Below are positions 35,350 to 45,043 of a stretch of 64,000 nucleotides of DNA, piece after piece. Every line of letters begins with the position of its first letter. Position 1 is the stretch's first letter. The stretch spans positions 1,674,001 to 1,738,000 of the forward strand of contig NZ_CP045915.1 of NCBI RefSeq assembly GCF_009650095.1. Reading direction: 5' to 3'. Both the position numbers and the translations under genes were made by a program. Below the pieces are notes generated by a model that was given only the letters and a program-made list of their open reading frames with translations, had not been told where the DNA came from and searched no databases. The stretch comes from Gracilibacillus salitolerans (GTDB taxonomy: Bacteria > Bacillota > Bacilli > Bacillales > Amphibacillaceae).

Positions 35350-36699
35350 ATGAAAAAAACTAGAACATTAATATATGTGATCATAAGTATTGTTGCATTG
35401 TCCGTCTTGTTATTTGTGTTGGTTAATGGGAACCAAAAGACAAATGACGCGGACGGGAAAGCAGAAAATCTCATTGAAAATTTTGAGCAGGTAACAGATA
35501 TTAACGTGTTTGCCAGTGAGAATATCTCTTTAATGAAAGCTGAACAAGGATGGCAACTTGTTGATGCAGAGAACGAAATAGATACGGACAAAATGGAGAG
35601 CTTTCTGTTAGCCATGGAAGAAATGACAGGAAAGGCAGTTGATGTAGATAAAAAAAATGTCAATCTAGATTTTCCTAAAGTGACTGTTTCTTTTACTGAT
35701 CAGCAAGGTGATTCACAAAAAATTTCTGTCGGTCAAATGCGTGGACAAGGTGATCAATATTATGTCGAACACAAAGAAAAACAATCCATATATTTAGTGG
35801 ATCGTTCAGCGGTTGAAATGATTCCATTACAACGTGTTGCTTTATTGAATAATAAGATCTTAACGGTAACCTCTGAAGATGTTACAGATATTACGATTGA
35901 TAACGGGACAGAAGTGATTCAGTTGAGTAAAGAGTCCCCTTTTTCAGAAAAAGAAGCATTAGCACATTTAAGTGGCTGGTATATGCATAAACCCTATCAA
36001 AATGTTTATAGTGTAGCTTTTTCGAACACAGAGGAAATGGTAGTTGGCGTCGATGGAATTGAACATGTAGAAATAGTCAATGGGGAAGACGATTATGGCT
36101 TAGCGGATTCAGACTTTTCGATTGTATTTTCGAATGGAGAAAAGGAAGAAAAACTTATTGTGGGTGAGCCGGCAGCAAATAATCAGTATTATGTACAGGT
36201 TGAGGGAGAAGAAGTGGTGTATAAGATACCTACAGAATTACTGGACCCATACAGTCACCAGGCCTATGATATGATTGATCATTTTGTTCATATTGTTTCC
36301 CTAGAAGTAATCGACGAATTATCAATTGAGACACCAGAAGATAAGGTTCATTATACAATGGAGCATGAAAAGAATGCTGAAGAAGAGATAGAAACAACTG
36401 TATTTCGTGATGAGATAGAGCTGGAAATTGACGCCTTCCGGGATGATTACAAACAATTGGCAGGACTGACATTTGATCAAGCTTATAATGGAGAATCGGT
36501 GGAAGATGAGCCAGAAGTAATGATAACCTATCTGATCACGGACGAGAACGATGAAGTGATGGAGAACTCAATCGAATTCCGAGCAATATCAGATACACAC
36601 TATGCGATCATCAAAAACAACAGTAGTGAAATCGACTTCACTGTCCAAAAAGACAAACTACACCAAGCAATAGAAAGGGTGATACAAGCTGAATCATAA
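35350..36699 (+). CDS. DUF4340-like membrane-anchored protein
   Basis: 449 residues. One N-terminal membrane anchor (LIYVIISIVALSVLLFVLV), then acidic repeated modules of about 130 residues built of short strands with patterns like WQLVDAENEIDTDKMESFLLAM, KISVGQ...QYYVEHKEKQSIYLVD and KLIVGEPAANNQYYVQVEGEEVVYKIP. This resembles DUF4340, a family best known beside ABC-2/gliding-type transporters. Its presence as the fourth gene of a YesM/YesN/YesL set (12 bp after yesL) is unusual; a role on the outer membrane face in sensing or cell-wall contact is only a guess. Confidence 0.68.
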   Translation: MKKTRTLIYVIISIVALSVLLFVLVNGNQKTNDADGKAENLIENFEQVTDINVFASENISLMKAEQGWQLVDAENEIDTDKMESFLLAMEEMTGKAVDVDKKNVNLDFPKVTVSFTDQQGDSQKISVGQMRGQGDQYYVEHKEKQSIYLVDRSAVEMIPLQRVALLNNKILTVTSEDVTDITIDNGTEVIQLSKESPFSEKEALAHLSGWYMHKPYQNVYSVAFSNTEEMVVGVDGIEHVEIVNGEDDYGLADSDFSIVFSNGEKEEKLIVGEPAANNQYYVQVEGEEVVYKIPTELLDPYSHQAYDMIDHFVHIVSLEVIDELSIETPEDKVHYTMEHEKNAEEEIETTVFRDEIELEIDAFRDDYKQLAGLTFDQAYNGESVEDEPEVMITYLITDENDEVMENSIEFRAISDTHYAIIKNNSSEIDFTVQKDKLHQAIERVIQAES

Positions 36700-36718
36700 T
36701 GTTTATTGGTTTTATATG

Positions 36719-36915
36719 ACAAATCTAAGCCTGTTCAAGAAAGATTTGTTGATTATCTGGGTTTAAACAACAAATCTAAGCTGATTCAAGAAAGATTTGT
36801 TGATTATCTCAGTTTAAACGACAAATCTAAGCTGATTCAAAAAAGATTTGTTGATTATCTCGGTTTAAACAACAAATCTAAGCTCATTCAAGAAAGATAT
36901 GTTGTTTATCCCTGC
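36719..36915. repeat. 51-bp tandem repeat, four units
   Basis: Units start at 36719, 36770, 36821 and 36872; the first three end with GTTTAAAC and the last is degenerate at its end. Each holds the inverted repeat ACAAATCT ... AGATTTGT. One frame stays open through all units but has no credible ribosome site. Confidence 0.9.
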
Positions 36916-36980
36916 TGAAGATCCACTGACAGTGGGTTTCTGTCGAGTAAGCTATATTCGGAGTTTTTGATTACTTTGAA

Positions 36981-37024
36981 CAAGGAACTCGTTTCGAGAG
37001 AAAAGAAGCGGGTTCTTTGTTTTG
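36981..37024 (+). terminator. Terminator after the 51-bp repeats
   Basis: CAAGGAACTCGTTTC and GAAGCGGGTTCTTTG pair with a few G-T steps, then TTTTG. It closes the second regulatory operon. Confidence 0.6.
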
Positions 37025-37090
37025 AAATTGGATATTTAGACCCACCTCTCCTTTTTACCGGTTTTTATGTCTCGTTTATCATGTTTTTTG

Positions 37091-37112
37091 AGAAAACGGT
37101 TTCTTATATAAT
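37091..37112 (+). promoter_or_regulatory. cre-like palindrome and -10 box before lplB2
   Basis: AGAAAACGGTTTCT (37091-37104) matches 12 of 14 cre positions and is a near palindrome. It lies directly upstream of TATAAT (37107-37112). No good -35 is seen. Confidence 0.45.
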
Positions 37113-37124
37113 GGAATTAACTTA

Positions 37125-37138
37125 AAAAAACGCTTTCA
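37125..37138 (+). promoter_or_regulatory. Second cre-like site before lplB2
   Basis: Reading TGAAAGCGTTTTTT on the minus strand matches 12 of 14 cre positions, downstream of the -10 box. Confidence 0.4.
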
Positions 37139-37170
37139 ATAAATGGTTGACAGGTTAGGAGAGAGAAAAA

Positions 37171-38205
37171 ATGAGTCGAATCAACAATACGGCAGAAGCA
37201 CAACCGAATCTACCTGAGTCGCACTCACCTTTACAAACATCAGTGAAGCCAGGTTTTCCTTCCAAAAAAGGAAAGAAACGAGCGCCACAGCCAGGCGATA
37301 AAGGCTTCTTTAAAAGGTTGAGTAAACAAAAGGCGTTATTCTTAATGTCTTTTCCTTTTGTTATCTGGTTAATTATCTTTAAATACATTCCAGTTGCAGG
37401 CTGGGTGATGGCTTTTCAAGACTATAAGCCACAATTTAGTATTTTTGAACAAGAATGGGTAGGGTTAAAACACTTTAAAGACCTCTTCAATGAACCAATG
37501 TTTTATCGGGCATTAGAAAATACATTGGGGATGGGGATTTTAGGACTGGTATTTGGTACATTATCGGCTATTGCCTTTGCCTTACTCCTCAATGAAGTTA
37601 GGTTTTTAACATTAAAAAAATGGACGCAGACGATTTCTTATTTACCTCACTTCGTCTCTTGGGTAATTGTTGCAAATATTGTTATTACCATGCTTTCACA
37701 AGAAGGAATCGTCAACAATCTGTTAATGGATATAGGTATTCTGGACAGACCGATTAATTTTATGGCCCAACCGGATATGTTTTGGGGTATTGTAACAGCT
37801 GCAGATGTTTGGAAAGAGACAGGATGGAACGCGATCATTTATCTTGCAGCAATGGCTGGTGTCGATCCTCAGCTGTATGAAGCAGCAAAAGTAGATGGAG
37901 CAAGTAGATGGCGTCAAATGTGGCATATTACATTACCAAGTATTCGCCCGGTTATCATCGTATTACTTATTTTAAATATTGGTAACTTAATTAATATCGG
38001 TTTTGAAAAACAAATGCTATTAGGTAACAATATAGTCGCCGAAAAGGCGTTAGTTATAGACTTATATGCGTTAGATTACGGTATCGGTATGTTCCGTTAT
38101 TCATTTGGTACCGCAATTGGGATATTTAAATCAGTTATCAGTGTTATTCTCATTTTAATATGTAACGGCTTTGCTAAACGAATTGGTGAAGGACGTGTAT
38201 TCTAG
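37171..38205 (+). CDS. LplB-type permease of importer 2
   Basis: 344 residues. The N-terminal 50 residues are polar and basic (GKKRAPQPGDKG) before six helices; the EAA loop is EAAKVDGASRWRQMWHITLPS. It is clearly related to the permease at 21278 along its length. The ATG has GTTAGGAGAGAG upstream. The region from this ribosome site through codon 5 recurs as a fossil at 40891-40915. Unlike importer 1, here the permeases come before the binding proteins. Confidence 0.93.
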   Translation: MSRINNTAEAQPNLPESHSPLQTSVKPGFPSKKGKKRAPQPGDKGFFKRLSKQKALFLMSFPFVIWLIIFKYIPVAGWVMAFQDYKPQFSIFEQEWVGLKHFKDLFNEPMFYRALENTLGMGILGLVFGTLSAIAFALLLNEVRFLTLKKWTQTISYLPHFVSWVIVANIVITMLSQEGIVNNLLMDIGILDRPINFMAQPDMFWGIVTAADVWKETGWNAIIYLAAMAGVDPQLYEAAKVDGASRWRQMWHITLPSIRPVIIVLLILNIGNLINIGFEKQMLLGNNIVAEKALVIDLYALDYGIGMFRYSFGTAIGIFKSVISVILILICNGFAKRIGEGRVF

Positions 38206-38226
38206 CAGAAAGGAGTGTTTCAGCCG

Positions 38227-39111
38227 ATGAAAAAAAGAAAATGGACGACATTTGATATAGTACTGACCGCTTTTATGCTATTCATGATAGTAATAACTTT
38301 ATATCCATTTCTTAACATATTAGCGATATCTTTAAATAATGCAGTAGACACAGCAAGGGGTGGAATTCATATATGGCCCCGTGACTTTACATTTGCTAAT
38401 TATCAAGAGATTTTTGGCAGTAATGACAGGTTGCTTCAGGCATTCTTTATGTCAATTTTAAGAACAATAGTTGGAACAATTACAGGTATTATCGCAAGTA
38501 CGATGCTTGCTTACGTGTTAAGCAGAAGAGATTTTGTTTTTAATGGTTTGGTAGGCTTCTTACTGGTATTAACGATGTTTATTAGTGGTGGATTGATACC
38601 GGAATATATGCTAATTCGCCAGCTAGGATTAATTAATGACTTTGGTGTTTATATTTGGCCACTGCTCATTTCAGCATTTAATGTTATCATTATTCGCTCC
38701 TTTATGGATAATTTACCTATCGCGTTAGAAGAATCAGCCAAAATGGATGGCGCCAATGATTTTGTCATCTTTACTAAAATTATTATTCCGCTATGTTTAC
38801 CGGTTATTGCGACGATTGCTTTATTCCTGGCTGTCATGCAGTGGAACAGCTGGTTTGATACGTATTTATATGCAAGAAGTAGTGAGGCTTTAACGACATT
38901 ACAGTTTGAACTAATGAAGATACTAGATAACGCCAATATCTCGAGTGGGGATATTACCTCGCAGAATGCCGAAGTAATTGCAGGTCAGACTAACCCGCAA
39001 TCCATTAAAATGGCGATTACTATTATTGCAACTGTGCCTATATTAATGGTTTACCCATTCCTGCAGAAATATTTCGTAACAGGATTAACGTTAGGTGCAG
39101 TGAAAAGCTAG
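38227..39111 (+). CDS. LplC-type permease of importer 2
   Basis: 294 residues, six helices, EAA loop EESAKMDGANDFVIFTKIIIPL and the usual QKYFVTGLTLGAVK end. I chose the ATG at 38227, nine bases after AAAGGAGTG; a GTG at 38215 lies on the ribosome site. It follows its partner permease by 21 bp. Confidence 0.92.
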   Translation: MKKRKWTTFDIVLTAFMLFMIVITLYPFLNILAISLNNAVDTARGGIHIWPRDFTFANYQEIFGSNDRLLQAFFMSILRTIVGTITGIIASTMLAYVLSRRDFVFNGLVGFLLVLTMFISGGLIPEYMLIRQLGLINDFGVYIWPLLISAFNVIIIRSFMDNLPIALEESAKMDGANDFVIFTKIIIPLCLPVIATIALFLAVMQWNSWFDTYLYARSSEALTTLQFELMKILDNANISSGDITSQNAEVIAGQTNPQSIKMAITIIATVPILMVYPFLQKYFVTGLTLGAVKS

Positions 39112-39160
39112 GTATTAATGAAAATTAATATATTAATTATTAAAAATGGGGGTGAAAAAC

Positions 39161-40849
39161 ATGAAGAGAAAGCTATCAATTTTATTATTGTTCTTATTAT
39201 TCATGGTTGCTGCACTTTCTTTAGTGGCTTGTAGTGATAATTCTGATACAGATACAAGCAGTAACGATGATGGTGCAACAGAAGAAAATAACAGCGATGA
39301 GCCACTTACATTGACATTCTTCAACGCTGATGGGGAAGAGAAGTCATTTGACGATCCAGTCGCTCAAAAAATCACAGAACAAACGGGAATCAAATTGGAA
39401 ATGGATTACCCTGTTGGTGGGAATGATGAAGCGATACCATTAATGATAGCAAGTGGTGATTATCCAGATTTAATCTTTGCAAAAGGTGATATTGGAAAAC
39501 TGATTGAAGCTGGTGGTGTCATTAAATTAGATGATTTGATTGAGGAAAAAGGTGACAACCTAAAAGCAATGTATGGCGATCAACTAGATCGTTTACGTAA
39601 CTCTGTTGATGATCCAAGTATTTATACATTAGGAACTAACGGCGTGAAAAAAGCAAAGTGGGAGCCATGTTGTTCATTACAAATCCAATTAGATGTTCTA
39701 CGTGAACTGGGATATCCCCAAATTACTACACTTGAAGAATTTGAAGCAGCAATTACGGAATATAAAGAAATGTATCCTGAAATAAATGGACAAGAAACAA
39801 TTGGTATTTCCTTATTAGGTAGTGACTGGCGCTGGTTAATCACAGTAGGTGATAAAGCATCACAACTTGCTGGAATACCGGGCGATGGTCAATGGTCAAT
39901 TAATGATGAAACAGGGGAAGCGATATATAAATTTTTAGAACCGGATGTAAAAGAGTACTTTAGATGGTTGAATGGTATAAATGATAAAGGGTTACTTGAT
40001 CAAGAATCTTTTACACACACGTATGACACATATATTTCAAAGCTTTCTTCAGGACGAGTGTTAAGTATCGCAGATGACGATTGGAATTTTGTTGATGCTG
40101 ATAAAGCACTACAAAGTAATGGAATGGAACACAGAACTTATGCCCCATTACCAGTTACAGTAAAACCTGAAAATACTCATCAAGCTTTAAAAGATTATGG
40201 TTTTTCAGGTGGGTGGGGTATTGCAATTTCTTCTACTAGCGAACACCAAGAAAGAGCTTTTGAATTTTTAGATTGGATGGCATCAGAAGAAGCTCAAGTC
40301 TTAGTTAACTGGGGTATTGAAGGTGAAAACTATGACATCGTTGATGGTGAGCGTGTGATGCAAGAAGATGATAAAGAGCGTATGAACACTGATTCAGATT
40401 ACAGTAAAGAAACTGGTGTTGGTTACTATGTATATCCATTCCCTCAATGGGGCAATGGTGCTGTAGATTCTAACGGACAACCAATCACACCAAATACTGA
40501 GCAAGCTATTATTGATAACTTCCATGAAACGGAAAAAGAAGTTCTTGCTGAATATGGTATGGAAAACTGGATTGACTGGTACCCACCAACTGAAGAATTG
40601 GGTATTTCTAATCATGGTGAAGCTTTTAACTATACTATCGAAGCTGGAAGTGATTTGCAAATCATCCAACAAAAAGCAGATGATTTAACAGAACAACGGA
40701 TTACGCAAGCTATTCTAGGAGCACCAGAAGATTTTGATGCATCATGGGATGCGATGATTGAAGAATTAGAAGCAATGGATATTGAAAAAGCAAACGAAGA
40801 AATGACACAAAAAACATTAGATGTTATGGAACTTTGGGGTACGAAATAA
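39161..40849 (+). CDS. Binding lipoprotein of importer 2, copy 1
   Basis: 562 residues with lipobox LSLVACSD and an acidic Ser/Asp/Thr/Glu linker. The mature protein has the large LplA-type fold. It is nearly colinear with the next gene: long stretches such as the IASGDYPDLIFAKGDIGKL region and the C-terminal KTLDVMELWGTK are identical, with differences concentrated in the middle around the ligand-facing loops. The ATG at 39161 follows GGGGGTG. Confidence 0.92.
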   Translation: MKRKLSILLLFLLFMVAALSLVACSDNSDTDTSSNDDGATEENNSDEPLTLTFFNADGEEKSFDDPVAQKITEQTGIKLEMDYPVGGNDEAIPLMIASGDYPDLIFAKGDIGKLIEAGGVIKLDDLIEEKGDNLKAMYGDQLDRLRNSVDDPSIYTLGTNGVKKAKWEPCCSLQIQLDVLRELGYPQITTLEEFEAAITEYKEMYPEINGQETIGISLLGSDWRWLITVGDKASQLAGIPGDGQWSINDETGEAIYKFLEPDVKEYFRWLNGINDKGLLDQESFTHTYDTYISKLSSGRVLSIADDDWNFVDADKALQSNGMEHRTYAPLPVTVKPENTHQALKDYGFSGGWGIAISSTSEHQERAFEFLDWMASEEAQVLVNWGIEGENYDIVDGERVMQEDDKERMNTDSDYSKETGVGYYVYPFPQWGNGAVDSNGQPITPNTEQAIIDNFHETEKEVLAEYGMENWIDWYPPTEELGISNHGEAFNYTIEAGSDLQIIQQKADDLTEQRITQAILGAPEDFDASWDAMIEELEAMDIEKANEEMTQKTLDVMELWGTK

Positions 40850-40890
40850 ATATAAACAGGCTTTTTAACGATGGGGTGAAAGATTAGAAA

Positions 40891-40915
40891 GAGAGAAAAA
40901 ATGAGTCGAATCAAC
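40891..40915 (+). repeat. Fossil of the lplB2 start between two binding proteins
   Basis: These 25 bases are identical to 37161-37185, covering the ribosome site, ATG and first five codons of the permease gene (MSRIN). No permease follows; the frame instead leads into the ribosome site of the second lipoprotein. It is direct evidence of a past duplication or recombination here. Confidence 0.8.
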
Positions 40916-40954
40916 TTATGGCAAATAAATTTATTAAAAACGGAGGGGAAAAAC

Positions 40955-42655
40955 ATGAAAAGAAAGCTATCAATATTATCTTTATCCTTATTATTTATGT
41001 TTGCAGCACTCTTTTTAGCTGCTTGTAGTGATGATTCTGATACTGATACAAGTGGTGAGGATGACGGTGCAACAGAAGAAAATGAAAGTGATGCATCTAG
41101 TGAAGAGCCAATAACACTGACATTCTTCAGTGCTGACGGGGAGGAAAAATCATTTGACGACCCTGTAGCACAAAAAATCACTGAGGAAACTGGAATTAAG
41201 TTAGAATTAGATTATCCAGTCGGTGGGAATGATGAAGCGATACCATTAATGATTGCTAGTGGTGACTATCCAGATTTAATTTTTGCAAAAGGTGATATTG
41301 GAAAACTAATTGAAGCTGGTGGGGTCATTAAATTAGATGACTTAATTGAAGAAAAAGGTGACAACTTAAAAGCAATGTATGGCGATCAACTCGATCGTTT
41401 ACGCAACTCGATAGACGACCCAAGTATATATAATGTTGGTACTTATGGTGTCGAAGAAGCTCGTTGGGAAACAAGTGGTACATTTCAAATTCAATTAGAT
41501 GTCTTACGTGAACTTGGCTATCCAGAAATTAATACATTAGAAGATTTTGAAGCAGCAATAACAGAGTATCATGAAAAACATCCTGAAATGGATGGTCAAA
41601 AAACGATTCCATTATCCTTATTAGGTAGTGACTGGCGATGGTTAATTACTGTAGGTAACCCAGCAGGATTCGCAGCAGGTATACCGGATGATGGGCAATG
41701 GGCAATAGATGATGAAACTGGTGAAACAACTTACAAGTTCTTATTACCGGAATTAAGAGAATATTTTAAATGGTTAAATGGTATGAATGATAAAGGTTTA
41801 TTAGATCCAGAATCATTTACACACACCTATGATACCTATATTTCCAAACTTTCCTCTGGCCGTGTATTAAGTATTGCTGATCAAAGTTGGAATATTGGTG
41901 ATGCGGATGCAGCACTTGTAGCTGATGGTAAAGAGTGGAAAACATATGCACCTCTACCAGTAACACTAGGTGAAGAGTACAAATCTCAAGGTCTAAAAGA
42001 TTATGGCTTTGCAGGTGGATGGGGTATTTCCATTTCATCTACTACAGAGTACCAAGAGGAAGCTTTTGAATTCCTAGATTGGATGGCATCTGAGGAAGCA
42101 CAAATCTTAGTTAACTGGGGAATCGAAGGCGAGAATTATGACATTGTCGATGGTAAGCGAGTTTTACAAGAAGACGACCGTGAACGTAAGAATACTGATT
42201 CTGACTATGGAAAAGAGACAGGTGTAGGGTATTATGTATATCCATTCCCACAATGGGGTAATGGTGCATTAGATTCAAACGGAGAACCAATAACACCTGA
42301 TTCTGAAAAAGACATTATTGATAATTTCAATGATGCAGAAAAAGAAGTTGTAGCTGAATATGGTATAGAAAACTGGACGGAATGGTTTCCACCAGCAGAA
42401 GAGTTAGGTGTTTCTAACCATGGTGCTGCGGCGAATTATACCATTGAATCTGGAAGTGAATTAGAAATCATCCAGCAAAAAGCGGACGACTTAACAGAAC
42501 AGCGTATTACACAAGCTGTTTTAGGTGATCCGGCAGACTTTGATGCAGCATGGGATTCCATGATTGAAGAGTTGGAAGCGATGGATATTGAAAAAGCAAA
42601 TGAATTAATGACACAAAAAACATTAGATGTTATGGAACTTTGGGGTACGAAATAG
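40955..42655 (+). CDS. Binding lipoprotein of importer 2, copy 2
   Basis: 566 residues; lipobox LFLAACSDD, four extra residues in the linker, otherwise the same architecture as the preceding gene and most of the same residues. The ATG at 40955 follows CGGAGGGG; the upstream in-frame ATG belongs to the fossil permease start. Two binding proteins feeding one permease pair may broaden the range of ligands; sites that differ (for example WEPCCSLQIQ versus WETSGTFQIQ) are candidates for specificity. Confidence 0.92.
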   Translation: MKRKLSILSLSLLFMFAALFLAACSDDSDTDTSGEDDGATEENESDASSEEPITLTFFSADGEEKSFDDPVAQKITEETGIKLELDYPVGGNDEAIPLMIASGDYPDLIFAKGDIGKLIEAGGVIKLDDLIEEKGDNLKAMYGDQLDRLRNSIDDPSIYNVGTYGVEEARWETSGTFQIQLDVLRELGYPEINTLEDFEAAITEYHEKHPEMDGQKTIPLSLLGSDWRWLITVGNPAGFAAGIPDDGQWAIDDETGETTYKFLLPELREYFKWLNGMNDKGLLDPESFTHTYDTYISKLSSGRVLSIADQSWNIGDADAALVADGKEWKTYAPLPVTLGEEYKSQGLKDYGFAGGWGISISSTTEYQEEAFEFLDWMASEEAQILVNWGIEGENYDIVDGKRVLQEDDRERKNTDSDYGKETGVGYYVYPFPQWGNGALDSNGEPITPDSEKDIIDNFNDAEKEVVAEYGIENWTEWFPPAEELGVSNHGAAANYTIESGSELEIIQQKADDLTEQRITQAVLGDPADFDAAWDSMIEELEAMDIEKANELMTQKTLDVMELWGTK

Positions 42656-42660
42656 AACGG

Positions 42661-42710
42661 TAGTTGATGGGCCTGATTCCACTTTTGTGGTCTCAGGCTT
42701 CAACTATTAC
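42661..42710 (+). terminator. Hairpin after the second lipoprotein
   Basis: TAGTTGA..GGCCTGA and TCAGGCTTCAACTA arms around a hairpin loop. The following bases are not a T run, so it may act as a weak terminator or 3' stabiliser. Confidence 0.5.
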
Positions 42711-42770
42711 ATAATTGTTGCAGAAAGTAGTTGATATGATCAGAGAATTGTATCTTTGTTTTGATAGTGA

Positions 42771-42896
42771 CGGGACGGCTTGTTACTGAATGATAGCAAT
42801 TTTCATTTCCAAGATAAGTTTACGACTAGACGACATAAGGTAGAGGAATTTATGACCGATTTGTCGAATACAGTAACAGGCTTCTTATCCAATTAA
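42771..42896 (+). pseudogene. Possible gene fragment before GH42
   Basis: A 41-codon open stretch ends at TAA 42894-42896 (residues such as KFTTRRHKVEEFMTDLSN near its end) and is closed upstream by TGA and TAG in the same frame. No ribosome site serves it. It reads like a protein tail left after deletion, but I cannot name a family. The rest of this intergenic stretch shows only the ribosome site of GH42. Confidence 0.2.
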
Positions 42897-42911
42897 AGAG
42901 GAGGAAATGAA

Positions 42912-44939
42912 ATGATTCATGAAAGATTACCAAAAATATGGTATGGAGGAGACTATAATCCAGAACAATGGGACGAGGAAACCGTTGCAGAAGATGTGAG
43001 AATGTTTAAGCTTGCTGGTATTGATGTGGCTACCGTGAATGTTTTCTCGTGGGCACTCAATCAGCCGGATGAGAATACATATGATTTTGACTGGCTGGAT
43101 GAAACCATTGATCGTTTATATCAAAACGGTGTGTATGTTTGTCTTGCAACAAGTACAGCTGCACACCCTGCGTGGATGGCGAAGCGTTATCCAGATGTAC
43201 GTCGAGTAGACTTTGAAGGTCGAAAAAGACAGTTTGGTGGAAGACACAACTCCTGCCCAAATAGCCCGACATATCTCAAGTATGCAGAACGAATCGCTGC
43301 TAAACTAGCAGAACGCTACAAAAATCACCCCGCAGTGTTAGTATGGCATGTTTCCAATGAATATGGTGGTTATTGTTATTGTGAAAACTGTCAAAAAGCA
43401 TTCCGGGTGTGGTTGAAAGAAAAATATGGCACGCTGGAAGAAGTAAATAAATCATGGAATACGCGTTTTTGGGGTCACACTTTTTATGAGTGGGACGAGA
43501 TCGTTGCACCAAATGGTTTAAGCGAAGAATGGCAAGGCGGACAAAACACTAATTTTCAGGGTATTTCACTGGATTATCGCCGGTTCCAGTCTGACAGTTT
43601 GCTAGAAGCGTTTAAGCTGGAACGAGATGCATTAAAGGAACATACACCAAACCTTCCAGTGACAACGAATCTAATGGGACTATACCCAGAGCTTGATTAT
43701 TTCAAATGGGGAAAAGAGATGGATGTCGTTTCATGGGATAACTATCCATCGATTGATACACCGGTAAGTATGACAGCGATGACACATGATTTAATGAGAG
43801 GACTTCGTAGCGGTCAGCCTTTTATGTTAATGGAACAGACGCCAAGTCAGCAAAATTGGCAGCCGTACAATGCATTAAAACGTCCGGGGGTCATGCGTTT
43901 ATGGAGTTATCAAGCGGTAGCGCATGGTGCCGATACGGTGATGTTTTTCCAACTAAGACGATCACGAGGTGCCACAGAAAAATATCATGGGGCTGTTATT
44001 GAACATGTTGGTCATGAACATACTCGTGTATTTCGTGAGTCTGCAACATTGGGTCAGGAATTAATTCAATTAGAGGATAAAATTATCGATAGCCGGGTTA
44101 AAGCCCGTGTGGCGATTGTATTTGATTGGGAAAATCGTTGGGCGATTCAATTATCGAGTGGACCTTCTATTTCACTTGATTATGTAAAGGAGGTGCATAA
44201 ATATTATGATGCCTTCTATCAACGTAATATTCCGGTAGATATGATAAGTGTGGAAGAGGATTTAAGTGATTATGATATTGTGATTGCACCGGTGTTATAC
44301 ATGGTAAAAGAAGGACATGCTGACCGCTTGAAGCAGTTTGTTGCAAAAGGCGGTACCTTTGTCACTACCTTTTTCAGTGGCATCGTTAATGAGAACGATC
44401 TTGTCACATTAGGAGGTTATCCAGGTGAATTAAGAGATTTAGTTGGTATATGGGCAGAAGAAATAGACGCATTAGAACCCTCTAACTATAACGAGATTGT
44501 GATGAAGGACAAAGTCGGATCACTATCTGGCGAGTACAAATGCAACATTTTATTTGATTTGATTCATGCTGAAGATGCAGAAGTTCTGGCAACATATGGT
44601 TCAGATTTTTATAAAGGCATGCCTGTATTAACGAAAAATCAATATGGAGAAGGTCAGGCGTACTACATTGCTTCCAGTCCTGATCAAGTATTTGTACAAG
44701 ATTTTGTTGATACCATTACTACGGAGAAAGATATAAAAGGTGAATTAGATTCTGCACGTGGTGTTGAAGTTATTGCCCGAAACAAAGCTGACGAAAAGAT
44801 TTTATTTGTATTGAATCATAATAATGAACCAGCAAGCTTTCATACAGGTGAGGAGACTTATACAAATTTGTTAACTGGTGAAGAATATACAGGTGAAACA
44901 GAAATAAAAGCAAAAGATACATTAATTTTGAGTCTGTAA
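42912..44939 (+). CDS. GH42 beta-galactosidase
   Basis: 675 residues, cytoplasmic. It cleaves terminal beta-galactose. The acid/base is E150 (WHVSNEYGG) and the nucleophile E308 (LMEQTPSQQNW). The zinc-cluster cysteines of the family are present (NSCPN and CYCENC). The trimerisation domain (about 395-600) and a short C-terminal beta domain follow. Ribosome site AGAGGAGG. It may remove galactose from xyloglucan side chains, or from galacto-oligosaccharides; it ends in its own terminator. Confidence 0.95.
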   Translation: MIHERLPKIWYGGDYNPEQWDEETVAEDVRMFKLAGIDVATVNVFSWALNQPDENTYDFDWLDETIDRLYQNGVYVCLATSTAAHPAWMAKRYPDVRRVDFEGRKRQFGGRHNSCPNSPTYLKYAERIAAKLAERYKNHPAVLVWHVSNEYGGYCYCENCQKAFRVWLKEKYGTLEEVNKSWNTRFWGHTFYEWDEIVAPNGLSEEWQGGQNTNFQGISLDYRRFQSDSLLEAFKLERDALKEHTPNLPVTTNLMGLYPELDYFKWGKEMDVVSWDNYPSIDTPVSMTAMTHDLMRGLRSGQPFMLMEQTPSQQNWQPYNALKRPGVMRLWSYQAVAHGADTVMFFQLRRSRGATEKYHGAVIEHVGHEHTRVFRESATLGQELIQLEDKIIDSRVKARVAIVFDWENRWAIQLSSGPSISLDYVKEVHKYYDAFYQRNIPVDMISVEEDLSDYDIVIAPVLYMVKEGHADRLKQFVAKGGTFVTTFFSGIVNENDLVTLGGYPGELRDLVGIWAEEIDALEPSNYNEIVMKDKVGSLSGEYKCNILFDLIHAEDAEVLATYGSDFYKGMPVLTKNQYGEGQAYYIASSPDQVFVQDFVDTITTEKDIKGELDSARGVEVIARNKADEKILFVLNHNNEPASFHTGEETYTNLLTGEEYTGETEIKAKDTLILSL

Positions 44940-44948
44940 TAGACTATG

Positions 44949-44985
44949 ACTAACGGTGATATCATTCATCGTTAGTTTTTTTTAT
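44949..44985 (+). terminator. Terminator after GH42
   Basis: ACTAACG with CGTTAGT around an imperfect stem, followed by eight or more T. Confidence 0.85.
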
Positions 44986-45043
44986 AAGATAAGAAAGTAT
45001 ATAATCCGCGGTATCATAGTATTTTGAACTATAATAAGGTGGT

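Noticed and set aside
36719..36915. CRISPR array
   Set aside because: The 51-bp units follow each other directly with no unique spacers, and no cas genes are present.
36706..36918. 70-codon frame with 17-residue repeats
   Set aside because: TTG start without a ribosome site; better explained by the 51-bp tandem repeat.
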